NCBI GenBank assembly: GCA_963732905.1
Contig: CAVTBM010000001.1
Span: 496,001-560,000, forward strand
Origin: DASQZK01 sp963732905
GTDB lineage: Bacteria; Bacteroidota; Bacteroidia; Bacteroidales; GCA-2748055
Length of the DNA stretch: 64,000 nt
Direction: 5' to 3'
Positions 9,655 to 18,197 of this stretch are shown one piece after another (position 1 is the first letter of the stretch; each line of letters starts with the position of its first letter). The position numbers were made by a program, and so were the translations under genes. The notes beneath the pieces were generated by a model. That model saw only the letters and a program-made list of their open reading frames with translations. It searched no databases and was not told where the DNA came from.

Positions 9655-11847
9655 TCAGATACCCATTTCAAGCTGGTTCCTGACAAGATTATAATAATGT
9701 CCTTTGAGGCTTGTCAGTTCCTCATGTGTCCCTTTTTCAACAATTTTTCCTTCATCAAGAACAACGATCTGATCGGCATTCATAACCGTACTTAACCTGT
9801 GGGCGACGATAATAACCGTTTTTCCGGCATAAAATTCTTCCAGGTTTTGCATGATCTTTCTTTCATTATTGGCATCCAGAGAACTGGTTCCTTCATCGAC
9901 GAAGAGAAAGTCAGGATCTTTGTACACAGCCCTTGCAATCAGTACCCGCTGTTTTTCACCCCCGCTGAGTGTATGGCCCTCCTGGCCGATCCGGGTATAA
10001 TATCCCAGAGGCAGGCGTTCGATAAACTCATTAATATTGGCTAACTGTGCGGCTTTTACCAATCGTTCAGGATCCAGTTCTTCAGCTCCGAGGGAGATAT
10101 TCCTGGCAATGGTGTCGGAAAAAATGTAACCGTTTTGCAGCACTACTCCGCACCGTCTCCTCCACTGGGAATGGCTGATTGTTCTGATGCTCTGATCCCC
10201 GACCCGTATCTCTCCGTCAGACGGGCTGTAGTACCCCAGGAGAAGTTTCACCAGTGTTGTTTTTCCACTTCCGCTTACCCCAACAACTGCTGTGACTTTA
10301 TTTTCAGGAATTTCCAGGTCTAAATTTTTCAGTACATAATTCGAATAGGGTCCTTCATAACGGAACGAAAGGTTTTTAATCCGGATGCTTTTACCAACAG
10401 AAGGGAGATTAAGATTCATAGTCTCCTCTTCTTCGTCCTTATTTTCATGGATTTCACCCAGTCTTTCAAGACTGATCCTGGCATCCTGCGCATTCCGCAT
10501 GAACCAGACCATTCTCTCAACAGGTCCGTTCAGCTGGCCCAGGATATACGATACGGCAAGCATCATACCCAGGGTCATCTCTCCCCTGACAACCGCCGTG
10601 GCCGCCAGGAAGATGATCATGATATTTTTAATCTCATTCAGGAATATGGCTCCCGCCTGCTGATACTGGTCAAGTGACAGGTTCCGGATATTCACCCTGA
10701 AGAGTGAAGCCTGGATTTCTTCCCATTCCCAGCGTTTTTGTTTATCTGCATTGTTTAATTTTATTTCCTCGATGCCATTGATGATCTGAATCAGCTTGCT
10801 TTGGTTCTCCGACTGCAGACTGAAATACCGGAAATTCAATTCCCGGCGCTTTTTCATGAAAAGGTATACCCAGATAAAATAAAGGAATGAACCCACCAGG
10901 AAGATGAGCAGGATCTTAAGGCTATATATTCCGAGGACAATGCCGAAGATGATAATACTGACGAATGAAAACAGGATATCGAGGGAAGAATTTGTAAGGA
11001 AATTTTCGATTCGGCGGTGATCGGAGATTCGCTGAAGCAAATCCCCTACCAGTTTGGTGTCGAAAAAATTCAAGGGCAATTTCATCAGTTTAGTGAGGAA
11101 ATCGGATATCAATGACACATTAACCCGGGTACTCAGATGCAACAGGATCCAACCGCGGATAAACTCTACTGACTGCCGGCTGATGATTACGACCAGTTCG
11201 GCGAGAAGGATCAGGTAAATGAATGCAATATCCTGGTTGTTAATACCATAGTCGACAAGAGCCTGGGTCAGAAATGGGAATATCAGTTGAAGGACACTGG
11301 CCAGGATGACTCCGATGATAAGCTGCAGAACAAATTTTTTATACGGTCTGAGGTATCTGGTCAGGAAACGAAAATGAGATCTGTTGATTTTTTCTCCCTC
11401 GACGGCATAAAAGTCAGGAGTCGGTTCCAGTAAAAGGGCCAGTCCTTTATGTTCTCCTTCTTTCCGGTCGCTTATCCAGCCTTTGACAAACTCGGACATG
11501 GAATATTTTATGAGTCCGAAAGCGGGATCAGCAACATAAACTTTATTTTTTTTGATTTTATAGACGACGATGAAATGATTTTGTTTCCAGTGAGCAATCA
11601 GTGGAAGCGGTGCTTCTTTCTCCAGTTGACTCAAAGTGAGAGAAACGCCAATACTGCGTAGTCCGATGGATTCAGCCGCATCACTTATTCCCAGAAGTGA
11701 CACTCCCTGACGCGAGATAAAACTTTTCTCCCTGAGGGACTGGAGCGAATAGGTTTTGCCATAGTATTTGGCGATCATCCTCAAACAGGTGGGACCGCAA
11801 TCCATGGCATCCAGTTGCTTGTAAAAGGGGAACGAAACCATATTCAA
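9655..11847 (-). CDS. Peptidase-domain (C39) ABC exporter
   Basis: This 730-residue protein has the PCAT architecture: an N-terminal C39 peptidase (~1-140), a six-helix ABC transmembrane domain (~165-450) and a nucleotide-binding domain (~490-730). The protease triad is present: Cys17 in MDCGPTCL, His91 in NHFIVVY and Asp107 in VADPAFG. The ATPase has Walker A GVSGSGKTT, signature LSGGEKQR, Walker B FLFVDEG and the H-loop VAHRLST. Such exporters cleave a double-glycine leader from a peptide or protein and export the mature product. No leader peptide gene is visible nearby. The gene lies 46 bp downstream of the TPR/anti-sigma gene and appears to be the last gene of the sigma-factor operon, so its expression may be controlled by that sigma factor. 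Confidence 0.93.
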   Translation of the reverse strand: MNMVSFPFYKQLDAMDCGPTCLRMIAKYYGKTYSLQSLREKSFISRQGVSLLGISDAAESIGLRSIGVSLTLSQLEKEAPLPLIAHWKQNHFIVVYKIKKNKVYVADPAFGLIKYSMSEFVKGWISDRKEGEHKGLALLLEPTPDFYAVEGEKINRSHFRFLTRYLRPYKKFVLQLIIGVILASVLQLIFPFLTQALVDYGINNQDIAFIYLILLAELVVIISRQSVEFIRGWILLHLSTRVNVSLISDFLTKLMKLPLNFFDTKLVGDLLQRISDHRRIENFLTNSSLDILFSFVSIIIFGIVLGIYSLKILLIFLVGSFLYFIWVYLFMKKRRELNFRYFSLQSENQSKLIQIINGIEEIKLNNADKQKRWEWEEIQASLFRVNIRNLSLDQYQQAGAIFLNEIKNIMIIFLAATAVVRGEMTLGMMLAVSYILGQLNGPVERMVWFMRNAQDARISLERLGEIHENKDEEEETMNLNLPSVGKSIRIKNLSFRYEGPYSNYVLKNLDLEIPENKVTAVVGVSGSGKTTLVKLLLGYYSPSDGEIRVGDQSIRTISHSQWRRRCGVVLQNGYIFSDTIARNISLGAEELDPERLVKAAQLANINEFIERLPLGYYTRIGQEGHTLSGGEKQRVLIARAVYKDPDFLFVDEGTSSLDANNERKIMQNLEEFYAGKTVIIVAHRLSTVMNADQIVVLDEGKIVEKGTHEELTSLKGHYYNLVRNQLEMGI

Positions 11848-11893
11848 AGGTATGGATGATCGGCTAATTTAAAAATAATTCGAAAATTATAAA

Positions 11894-12763
11894 TTACTTT
11901 TCAGAGATGTCTTCAAGTATTGAGCAAGAAAGTTCAGAATAATCGCCGTGGCTCTGACATAATGAATGAAAAACGGATGCAGCTTCTTCCGGTTTTCCAG
12001 TTTTTAACAGGGTAAGCCCATAATACCATTTTGCGATACTGGTATATTCAGGGTTGTCATGCCGGATAACCTCCTGGAGTGGAATAAGAGCCAGATTGAA
12101 ATCCTGCTGTTTCATTTTTGCCACTGAATATTTAATGAGCGAAATATCATGCCCGGAATTGTTTCTGAAAAGTTCGTGATCCATTTCCGGTTCAGTGGTT
12201 GAGATGCCCGGCTCAAATTCTGAACCATTGTTTTCGGCAGTATCATTTTTGGTGGCCGGTTCCAGGTTTGCAAGCCGGGAATCCTGGTCAGGTTGAAAGT
12301 TGGTAAGATAGAGCTGCCGGTACAATTTATCCATATTTTTTTCATGGAACATTTTACTCAGGCCTGCAGCGACAATGGCGACTATCAATATAGTAGCCGC
12401 CAGGTTCAGGAGTATAAACAAAGTTGAAGAATGAGCTGAATTACCGGTATTTTTTGCATCTCTGATAAGTTTCTCAAGTTTTTTATTCTCCTCGCGATCA
12501 TCCTCAAAATGATAGTAAAAACGGTAAAGATCATCATCGATTTCCATGTCCTGAGTATGATCGAGGAGGATTCCACCATCTTGGGGTTGAAGAGGTTCTG
12601 TCGGGTAACGGAATTTTTCTGAGAGGAGCGAGGCGAGTTGCCCACGTTTCATAACTAGTGCTTCTAGTTCCGGATCTTCCTGCATTTTCTCTTCAAATTC
12701 CCTTTTTTCCTCGTCACTGAGCAACCCTTCAATATAATGTTCTATTTTCTCTTGTATATTCAT
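11894..12763 (-). CDS. Single-pass membrane protein with anti-sigma-like N-terminus and TPR-like C-terminus
   Basis: This 289-residue protein begins MNIQEKIEHYIEGLLSDEEK and continues with a Glu-rich helix (FEEKMQEDPELEALV). That pattern is common in cytoplasmic anti-sigma domains of Bacteroidota, and it lacks a zinc-binding HxxxCxxC. A transmembrane helix spans about 113-137, and a soluble C-terminus contains a TPR-like helix pair (YSVAKMKQQDFNLALIPL and WYYGLTLLKTGKPEEAA). Its start overlaps the end of the ECF sigma gene by 35 bp, indicating translational coupling and supporting an anti-sigma role. Topology would place the TPR domain in the periplasm, where it could sense a signal. The anti-sigma assignment is inferred from overlap and layout, not from a recognised family motif. 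Confidence 0.7.
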   Translation of the reverse strand: MNIQEKIEHYIEGLLSDEEKREFEEKMQEDPELEALVMKRGQLASLLSEKFRYPTEPLQPQDGGILLDHTQDMEIDDDLYRFYYHFEDDREENKKLEKLIRDAKNTGNSAHSSTLFILLNLAATILIVAIVAAGLSKMFHEKNMDKLYRQLYLTNFQPDQDSRLANLEPATKNDTAENNGSEFEPGISTTEPEMDHELFRNNSGHDISLIKYSVAKMKQQDFNLALIPLQEVIRHDNPEYTSIAKWYYGLTLLKTGKPEEAASVFHSLCQSHGDYSELSCSILEDISEK

Positions 12764-13322
12764 CTATTAAAACTTTGAAGTCCGGATCATTCAAGATACG
12801 TTTTACCAGGCTTTGTTTGCACCTGTATTTTCGGTCCATCGTATGATGCGAATTTTTATACCCCATTATTTTCGTTATATCTTTAATGTTTGCCCGGTTG
12901 AAGTGCAATCTAAGAATCTTACGGCAATCTTTACTCAGATTATTAATGTGTTTGTCCAAGATAGCAAAAATTGCCACCTCTTCAGGGTTTTCCTGTTCAG
13001 GTTCACAAACCATATTCTCCATACTTGAGTACCTGATATTTTTCATATCTGCCGACTTAAGTTCCTGTATCCATATTTTCCGGCTTACAGCATAAACGTA
13101 AGTACTGAATTTGCAGCAAAGGGTTAGTTCCCCGGATTTGATTTTTCTGCAGGTAGCCAGTAAAGCCTCCTGAAAAATGTCCTGCGCGTTTTCCTTCCTT
13201 CCCCCAAGCGTTATCACCATTCGCTCTATCATAGGAAAAAATTTGTTATAGATATAGATGTAAACCTTTCGATTATCGTTAATAATCCCTTTGATAATCT
13301 CTTTATCTGTGTAGGTTCTCAT
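12729..13322 (-). CDS. ECF-type RNA polymerase sigma factor
   Basis: The frame can be read from a TTG at 13358, but the ATG at 13322 gives the normal start MRTYTDKEIIKGI, so I use it (197 residues). Region 2 is visible as IYNKFFPMIERMV...NAQDIFQEALLATCRKI, and the core contact and -10 helix include ENAQDIFQEA. Region 4 contains CRKILRLHFNRANIKDITKIMGY followed by the recognition helix and KYRCKQSLVKRIL. It is the first gene of a minus-strand operon with the membrane anti-sigma/TPR protein (35 bp overlap) and the C39 exporter. It would therefore be released by a signal and drive its own regulon, perhaps including the exporter and its unseen cargo. Confidence 0.9.
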   Translation of the reverse strand: MRTYTDKEIIKGIINDNRKVYIYIYNKFFPMIERMVITLGGRKENAQDIFQEALLATCRKIKSGELTLCCKFSTYVYAVSRKIWIQELKSADMKNIRYSSMENMVCEPEQENPEEVAIFAILDKHINNLSKDCRKILRLHFNRANIKDITKIMGYKNSHHTMDRKYRCKQSLVKRILNDPDFKVLIDEYTRENRTLY

Positions 13323-13498
13323 CTGAGGCGCTGAATAACGAAATAATTTCAAATTCAAATTATTTAAAAAATGGTTATATTCCTAATTATCAGCACATAT
13401 TTTCGGATTCCTTCGATTTTTTTATCAACCATGGCCGGGAATAGGAAAAGACGAATCCTAAATTGTTAATAAGTTGTTAATAAACTAATTTTAAGGGG

Positions 13499-14830
13499 AT
13501 GAAAGAAGAATTTACCGGCATAATCAGGCACCTTGCGTATGCTGCCGGGATGGCAGGTTGGTCTATTCTGATAAATACCATATCTGTCATGCTCATTTAT
13601 TTCTATTTACCGCCAGAAAATTCGGGCTTGCCGGTTCTGATTCCGAATGCCGGTATTTTAGGAGTCTTTACGGTTTTTTCGCTTATCCTTGCCTCTGGCA
13701 GGTTAATCGACGCAATTACTGATCCGCTTATAGCCTGGTTTAGCGACAGGACGGTCTCGAGATGGGGGAGAAGGATCCCCTTCATGTTTGTTTCGGTGGT
13801 CCCTTCAGTGATATTTTGCATATTGTTGTTCTACCCGGCTTACCAGACAGAGAGTAAGATGAATTACCGGTGGCTTTTCATCATACAAAGCCTCTTCTAC
13901 ATTTTTCTTACCATGTATATAGTGCCGTTCAATGCTCTGATGCCCGAGTTGGCGAAGAGCAAGGAAAGTATGCTCAGGTTGTCGACCCTGTTATCGTTTA
14001 TGTTTGTGGCAGGAATCATTATTGCCTCCCAGATTCCTCAGATTGCAATCCTTCTGGATAAAAAATTTACGTACATTGATCCGCAGAGGAGTTACCAGTA
14101 TGCAATCATCATCGTCGTTCTTATCGGGCTGATCTGTATGCTTCTGCCGTTAATTGCGGTGAATGAAATGAAGTACTGCAACCCGCTGCCTTCCCGTATC
14201 AATATATTAAAATCGCTGAATAAAAGCTTCACGAACCGGCAATTCGTAATTTTTCTGGTGTCTGACGCCTCTTTTTTCATCACAATTGCACTTATTTCAA
14301 GCGGTCTTTTGTACTATGTCAGGGTGTTGCTGGGTCTGCCTGAAAAACTGGGTTCCCTGGTCATGGCTCTGATGATCCTCCTGTCACTATTGTTTTACCC
14401 GTTGGTTATTCACCTGACCTCGCAATATGGTAAGAAAAAGCTGATTGTTTTGTCCTTTCTCATTTTCGCTTTCCTGTTTTTTTTAATCTCCATCATGGGG
14501 AAAACGGAGATGTCCCCGAAATTTCAACTTTTTCTGGTTGGAGCGGGTGCCTCATTCCCGGTGGCTGTCCTTGGCATTCTTCCTTATGCCCTCGTTGCGG
14601 AAATGGCTCACGAAGATGCTGAAAGAACTGGTGAAAAAACAGAGGGGATGTATTTTGCTATCCGGACATTTGCCGATAAACTAGGTCAGACTCTTGGCGT
14701 TATGGGATTTGCCATCTGTACTCTTTTTGGAAGGGATCCCGGGCATGACCTCGGGATCAGAATAAGTGCATGGGCCGGAATGTCAGTATGTATTCTGGCA
14801 GCCATAATATTTTCAAGGTTTAGGGAATAA
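13499..14830 (+). CDS. GPH-family (MelB-like) MFS sugar/glycoside carrier
   Basis: This 443-residue protein has about twelve TM segments. The N-terminus (LAYAAGMAGWSILINTISVMLIYFY) and the motif around LIDAITDPLIAWFSDRT followed by WGRRIPFM are hallmarks of the glycoside-pentoside-hexuronide:cation symporter family (D-P-x-x-G/A-x-x-x-D-R-T, then G-R-R-R/I-P). Such proteins take up sugars or glycosides with H+ or Na+, and some Bacteroidota members have unknown substrates. The motif GEKTEGMYFAIRTFADKLGQTLG matches the C-terminal half of GPH carriers. It is a single-gene unit, preceded by AAGGGG directly at the start codon and followed by a hairpin terminator. Confidence 0.85.
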   Translation: MKEEFTGIIRHLAYAAGMAGWSILINTISVMLIYFYLPPENSGLPVLIPNAGILGVFTVFSLILASGRLIDAITDPLIAWFSDRTVSRWGRRIPFMFVSVVPSVIFCILLFYPAYQTESKMNYRWLFIIQSLFYIFLTMYIVPFNALMPELAKSKESMLRLSTLLSFMFVAGIIIASQIPQIAILLDKKFTYIDPQRSYQYAIIIVVLIGLICMLLPLIAVNEMKYCNPLPSRINILKSLNKSFTNRQFVIFLVSDASFFITIALISSGLLYYVRVLLGLPEKLGSLVMALMILLSLLFYPLVIHLTSQYGKKKLIVLSFLIFAFLFFLISIMGKTEMSPKFQLFLVGAGASFPVAVLGILPYALVAEMAHEDAERTGEKTEGMYFAIRTFADKLGQTLGVMGFAICTLFGRDPGHDLGIRISAWAGMSVCILAAIIFSRFRE

Positions 14831-14832
14831 AA

Positions 14833-14858
14833 AAAGGCAGATATACTAGTCTGCCTTT
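14833..14858 (+). terminator. Intrinsic terminator after the GPH carrier
   Basis: A perfect 9-bp inverted repeat (AAAGGCAGA / TCTGCCTTT) with an 8-nt loop starts 2 bp after the carrier's stop codon. The A-rich left side pairs with the T tract, giving a compact hairpin that could work in both directions. Confidence 0.75.
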
Positions 14859-15241
14859 GAGGTAGTTTTAGTTAATACGAGAAAAAAGGAGAATCGATCA
14901 ATCTGAGTAAATATAGAAGTAATTTAAATAAAATGCAATTTTGAGGAAGAAAAAATGGTTACCCCTTTATTTTACGCCGGTGGTGGTATGTTGACTTCAC
15001 AGGTTCTTTATCATTCAATAAATCAATAAATTATTAATACAGGATTTGCCGCCATGGATTCCGATGACCGTGCCTTGCAAAAGGTTGGGTTCTGTTATTG
15101 AGCAGTTCTTTGTCCGGTCAACCATTCAGATTGTGTTATATTCAGGAAAGATGAACATAAACACGACAATGACAAACGGATTGAGAGTCACGGAAATCCG
15201 GTTGACGGCAAACATGTTTGTCGCGGTTCTTGCAGTCCTCT
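14859..15241. other. Intergenic region with a 12-bp palindrome
   Basis: No credible gene is visible. The only structure I note is the perfect palindrome CAAACATGTTTG at 15209-15220, just past the 3' end of the small HTH gene. Its role is unknown, and it could be a chance match. Confidence 0.35.
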
Positions 15242-15475
15242 TTAGCCGGTAATGAATCCAATTTCCAGTTTGCCTTCTTCCAGATAAATGTAACTGTTTT
15301 CCCTGCATGACCATTCTACCGGGGCGCCAAGGTCTCTGAGACTGTTGATGTACATATAAACGCTGCGTTCGGAAATAGCCATTTTTTCCGCCAGTTCTAC
15401 AGGATTTCCTGTTGTTCTGGTCCTGATAAGGTAATCCATTCTTTGAAGCCGGTTAAGAAAATGTGAAATTGCCAT
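15242..15475 (-). CDS. Small HTH-domain (HTH_11-like) DNA-binding protein
   Basis: This 77-residue protein consists of one winged-helix segment: FLNRLQRMDYLIRTRTTGNPVELAEKMAISERSVYMYINSLRDLG. The helix-turn-helix (PVELAEKMAISERSVYMYI) matches DeoR/HTH_11 regulators, where helix 3 carries the S-x-R-T/S-V-Y motif. The short tail (VEWSCRENSYIYLEE) is a beta wing. Such stand-alone HTH proteins are common in Bacteroidota and lack an effector domain. The target is unknown. It is 78 bp downstream of the next gene unit on the plus-strand numbering and has no obvious operon partner. Confidence 0.75.
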   Translation of the reverse strand: MAISHFLNRLQRMDYLIRTRTTGNPVELAEKMAISERSVYMYINSLRDLGAPVEWSCRENSYIYLEEGKLEIGFITG

Positions 15476-15553
15476 AACGTCTTTTTCCCTTAATAGAATA
15501 AAGGGTCAAATCTCAGCTATCCGGCCGGAGAAAAAATCAGGAAAAATGAAATA

Positions 15554-17698
15554 TTATAAAACAGGATTTAACGGGGTTATCAGACTAATGGATGTGCCCT
15601 TGCCCGGTTGTGAATCAATTTCCAGATCAGCGTTGAGATATCCGGCACATTTACGGATCAGTGAAAGGCCAAGACCGGTACCCTTTTCATGCTGGGTTCC
15701 CGTGGTGGAATAGTGGACATTCCTTTTTAGGAAATCGTCGATTATGGATTTGTCAAATCCTACACCGGTATCCCGGACTGAAATAATGATTTTTCCATCC
15801 ATTCTTTCTGCATCGAAGGTAATGACCCCTAACCGGTCGGTGAACTTCAGGGAATTTGAAAGGAGGTTTCGGAAAATAGTATCATAAATATTTACGTCAC
15901 CATTGATCTCCAGGTCAGGCGGGATATTGTTGACCAGCTGAATTTCCTTCTCGGCAGCGATGATCCTGTAGAGGGAAATATTATCAAGAATTCGTTTTTG
16001 AAGATTGAACTTCACCGGTTGTATTTTAAGTTCCGACGTTTGGGACCTTACCCAGTACAGAATATTATTGATGAGCAGACTTATCCGTTCTGTAGAATCA
16101 AACACTTCCTGCAGGAACCGTTTCTTATCTTCATCCCGCAGTTGATCGAACCGGTTTATGAGCAGCTCGACGAAACCACGCATAGCGCTGACAGGGTTCT
16201 TCAGATCGTGAGAAATAATAGTCAGAAATTGATCCTTGCCATCATTTATCCGTTTCAAATCGGCCTGTGATTTTATCAGATCATTATTATTCTGAATGAG
16301 AAGCTGTTTTTGTTTCTCGATTTCCTCATTCTGAGCAGACAAAATGGCATTCTTTTTTCTGCTGGATCTCAGACCTGAAAAGATCAGGATTACAATGACA
16401 ATTAAGGAGAATGTGCCGGTAAGGTAAAGATTACGGTTGTTGATCTTTTCTCTTTTCAGATCGGAAATCTGGCGTATTCTCTGATCTTCGCGGTTGCGGG
16501 CTTCGAGTTTTGCGATGCTTTTGCCGCTTTCCTGTTTAAAAATGCTGTCTTTCAAGGCAAGACGCGTTTCCAGAGTTTTATATGCCGCGGGGAAATCGGA
16601 AAGCTGTGAATAGTAATCCGTTTTTAACTCATGAGCCAGATCCAGCAATTGTAGTGAACCGATCTGCCTGGCCATGAGCAATCCGGAATCGAGAAAGGTC
16701 TCTGCTTTCTTTGGGGAAGAGTCTTTCAGCAGAATTTGGCCAAGCTTAAGGTAACATTCAGCGATCCCAAGCTTATCTCCGGCATCAATAGCCCTGGTGA
16801 GTGACTTTTGGAAATATTCCCTGGACTCCCGGAGCGAATCATTCTGCAGATATGTATCCCCTATATTGAATAATGCGACGCCCTGGTAAAATTTAGAACC
16901 CAGACTGGTCGACAGGTCGAGACTCCGGTTGAAGTAAACCAGGGCGCTGTCGTAGTTTTTTTGTAAAAGAAGCAAATCACCAATATTGTTGGACGTTATG
17001 GCTGCTACCAGTTTAAAATTATTTTTTTCAGCCATGTCCAGTGCCCTTGTGTAGTAATCCCGGGCTTTTCCATAATCACTTACCGACTGGTAGACATTTC
17101 CTATATTGTTGAACGATGAAGCAATGTCTCTATAAAACTGGTTCTCTTCGCCAATCTTCAGAGACTGGAAATAGTTTTCAAGGGCTTTTTCAAATAAGCC
17201 CATTCCCCAGTAAACGTTACCCTTATTCCTGATAATGGAATTCTGAAGTTTCACTGAATCAGTCAGACTGGCAATCTCGCCCGCATGAATAAGCTCGGTG
17301 AGCGCCGTTTCATATTCAGACTTAATATTGTAGTTGATTCCTTCCCTGAGATGAAACGTTGCCATATAAAAATTATCTTTTGCATTTTCAGCAACTTTGA
17401 GCCCCTGCGAGTAATAGAGAATGGCAGAATCGGGATTTTCCCTGGTATAGTAATAGTTACCCAGTACTTCATAACAGCGCAGTTGTTTTTCCGGGCCCAA
17501 TTCATCCAGCTTTGATTTCAAAACAGAAATTAGTGATCCTGATTTGGAACTGTCCATTTCCACGCTGGTAATCAGGCTGTCAATATTGCCGGTATTAAGG
17601 TTGTCTTTTTCCAGAAGGAAGGAATAAACCGGGGTAGCCCAGGTCCCGATTATCGGAAAGACTATCAGAAATGCCGGTATGTACAGATATTTTCGCAA
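15554..17698 (-). CDS. TPR-containing membrane sensor histidine kinase
   Basis: This 714-residue protein has a signal-anchor at 1-20 and about six TPR repeats in the periplasmic part (~75-345, for example NNIGNVYQSVSDYGKARDYYTRAL). A coiled coil lies at ~385-420, a transmembrane helix at ~424-442 and a second coiled coil at ~450-490. It then has HisKA with phospho-acceptor His497 in IISHDLKNP and a HATPase_c domain with NLLSNSLKF, DTGVGFD and GTGLGLSL. TPR kinases of this layout are frequent in Bacteroidota and sense extracytoplasmic proteins or peptides. No receiver gene is adjacent, so it is an orphan kinase. Confidence 0.93.
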   Translation of the reverse strand: MRKYLYIPAFLIVFPIIGTWATPVYSFLLEKDNLNTGNIDSLITSVEMDSSKSGSLISVLKSKLDELGPEKQLRCYEVLGNYYYTRENPDSAILYYSQGLKVAENAKDNFYMATFHLREGINYNIKSEYETALTELIHAGEIASLTDSVKLQNSIIRNKGNVYWGMGLFEKALENYFQSLKIGEENQFYRDIASSFNNIGNVYQSVSDYGKARDYYTRALDMAEKNNFKLVAAITSNNIGDLLLLQKNYDSALVYFNRSLDLSTSLGSKFYQGVALFNIGDTYLQNDSLRESREYFQKSLTRAIDAGDKLGIAECYLKLGQILLKDSSPKKAETFLDSGLLMARQIGSLQLLDLAHELKTDYYSQLSDFPAAYKTLETRLALKDSIFKQESGKSIAKLEARNREDQRIRQISDLKREKINNRNLYLTGTFSLIVIVILIFSGLRSSRKKNAILSAQNEEIEKQKQLLIQNNNDLIKSQADLKRINDGKDQFLTIISHDLKNPVSAMRGFVELLINRFDQLRDEDKKRFLQEVFDSTERISLLINNILYWVRSQTSELKIQPVKFNLQKRILDNISLYRIIAAEKEIQLVNNIPPDLEINGDVNIYDTIFRNLLSNSLKFTDRLGVITFDAERMDGKIIISVRDTGVGFDKSIIDDFLKRNVHYSTTGTQHEKGTGLGLSLIRKCAGYLNADLEIDSQPGKGTSISLITPLNPVL

Positions 17699-17714
17699 AA
17701 GAATACGTTTATCT

Positions 17715-17722
17715 CAAAAGTA
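17715..17722 (-). promoter_or_regulatory. -7 box (TACTTTTG on minus) for the TPR kinase
   Basis: The plus strand reads CAAAAGTA, the reverse of TAnnTTTG, 16 bp ahead of the kinase start at 17698. There is no clear -33 element. Confidence 0.4.
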
Positions 17723-17787
17723 ACGAATATCCTTAAATAAGAAAGCATATGCATATTTTGTTTTGACGGAGACCAATAATAAAATCC

Positions 17788-17836
17788 AAACAGGTTATGT
17801 CATGTGCTGTCAATGCACCAGAGACATAACCTGTTT
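17788..17836 (-). terminator. 14-bp perfect inverted repeat between groES and the kinase
   Basis: AAACAGGTTATGTC (17788-17801) and its exact complement (17823-17836) enclose a 21-nt loop, inside which GTGC and GCAC can also pair. It begins 38 bp after the groES stop codon on the minus strand and is followed there by a T-rich stretch (ATTTTATTATT). It fits a transcription terminator for groES, although the long loop is unusual. Confidence 0.6.
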
Positions 17837-17874
17837 ACGGACTAATAAGATCATTGGGTGCTTTATGGATGAGA

Positions 17875-18162
17875 TCAGATCGATTCTGTCTCAACAATTT
17901 TGGCAAGGATGTCGGCATATTGAATCAGAAGGTACTTTCTTCCTTCAAATTCTACTTCACTGCCCGAGTATTCTTTATATAAAACCTGGTCACCAACAGA
18001 TACTTCCGGATTTTCAATGTGGCTTATTCCAGCTATTCTTGCAATTTTCTGCTTTTCTCTTGCCGTATCGGGAATGATGATACCCCCTGCAGTTCTTTGT
18101 TCACTTTTATCATCTGCCAGCTCGAGCAGGACATTCTGGTTAATAGGCTGTAATTCTTTCAT
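17875..18162 (-). CDS. Stand-alone GroES-family co-chaperonin
   Basis: This 95-residue protein matches Cpn10 throughout. It starts LQPINQNVLLELADDK, its mobile loop contains QRTAGGIIIPDTAREK (the hydrophobic III contacts GroEL), and the core SVGDQVLYKEYSGSEVEFEGRKYLLIQYADILAKI is the closing beta-barrel. No groEL lies next to it, whereas the housekeeping groES is normally in a groESL pair. It is therefore probably a second, divergent co-chaperone. The mobile loop is intact, so GroEL binding is plausible. The gene sits 35 bp downstream of the glutaredoxin-fusion gene, so both may be part of one stress unit. Confidence 0.88.
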   Translation of the reverse strand: MKELQPINQNVLLELADDKSEQRTAGGIIIPDTAREKQKIARIAGISHIENPEVSVGDQVLYKEYSGSEVEFEGRKYLLIQYADILAKIVETESI

Positions 18163-18197
18163 TGTTTAATTATTTTTAGTAATGATACATTATAAGA

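Noticed and set aside
15046..15252. A 68-codon frame on the plus strand overlapping the 3' end of the small HTH gene
   Set aside because: It is antisense to the HTH gene at one end, has no domain and is not supported by a start signal.
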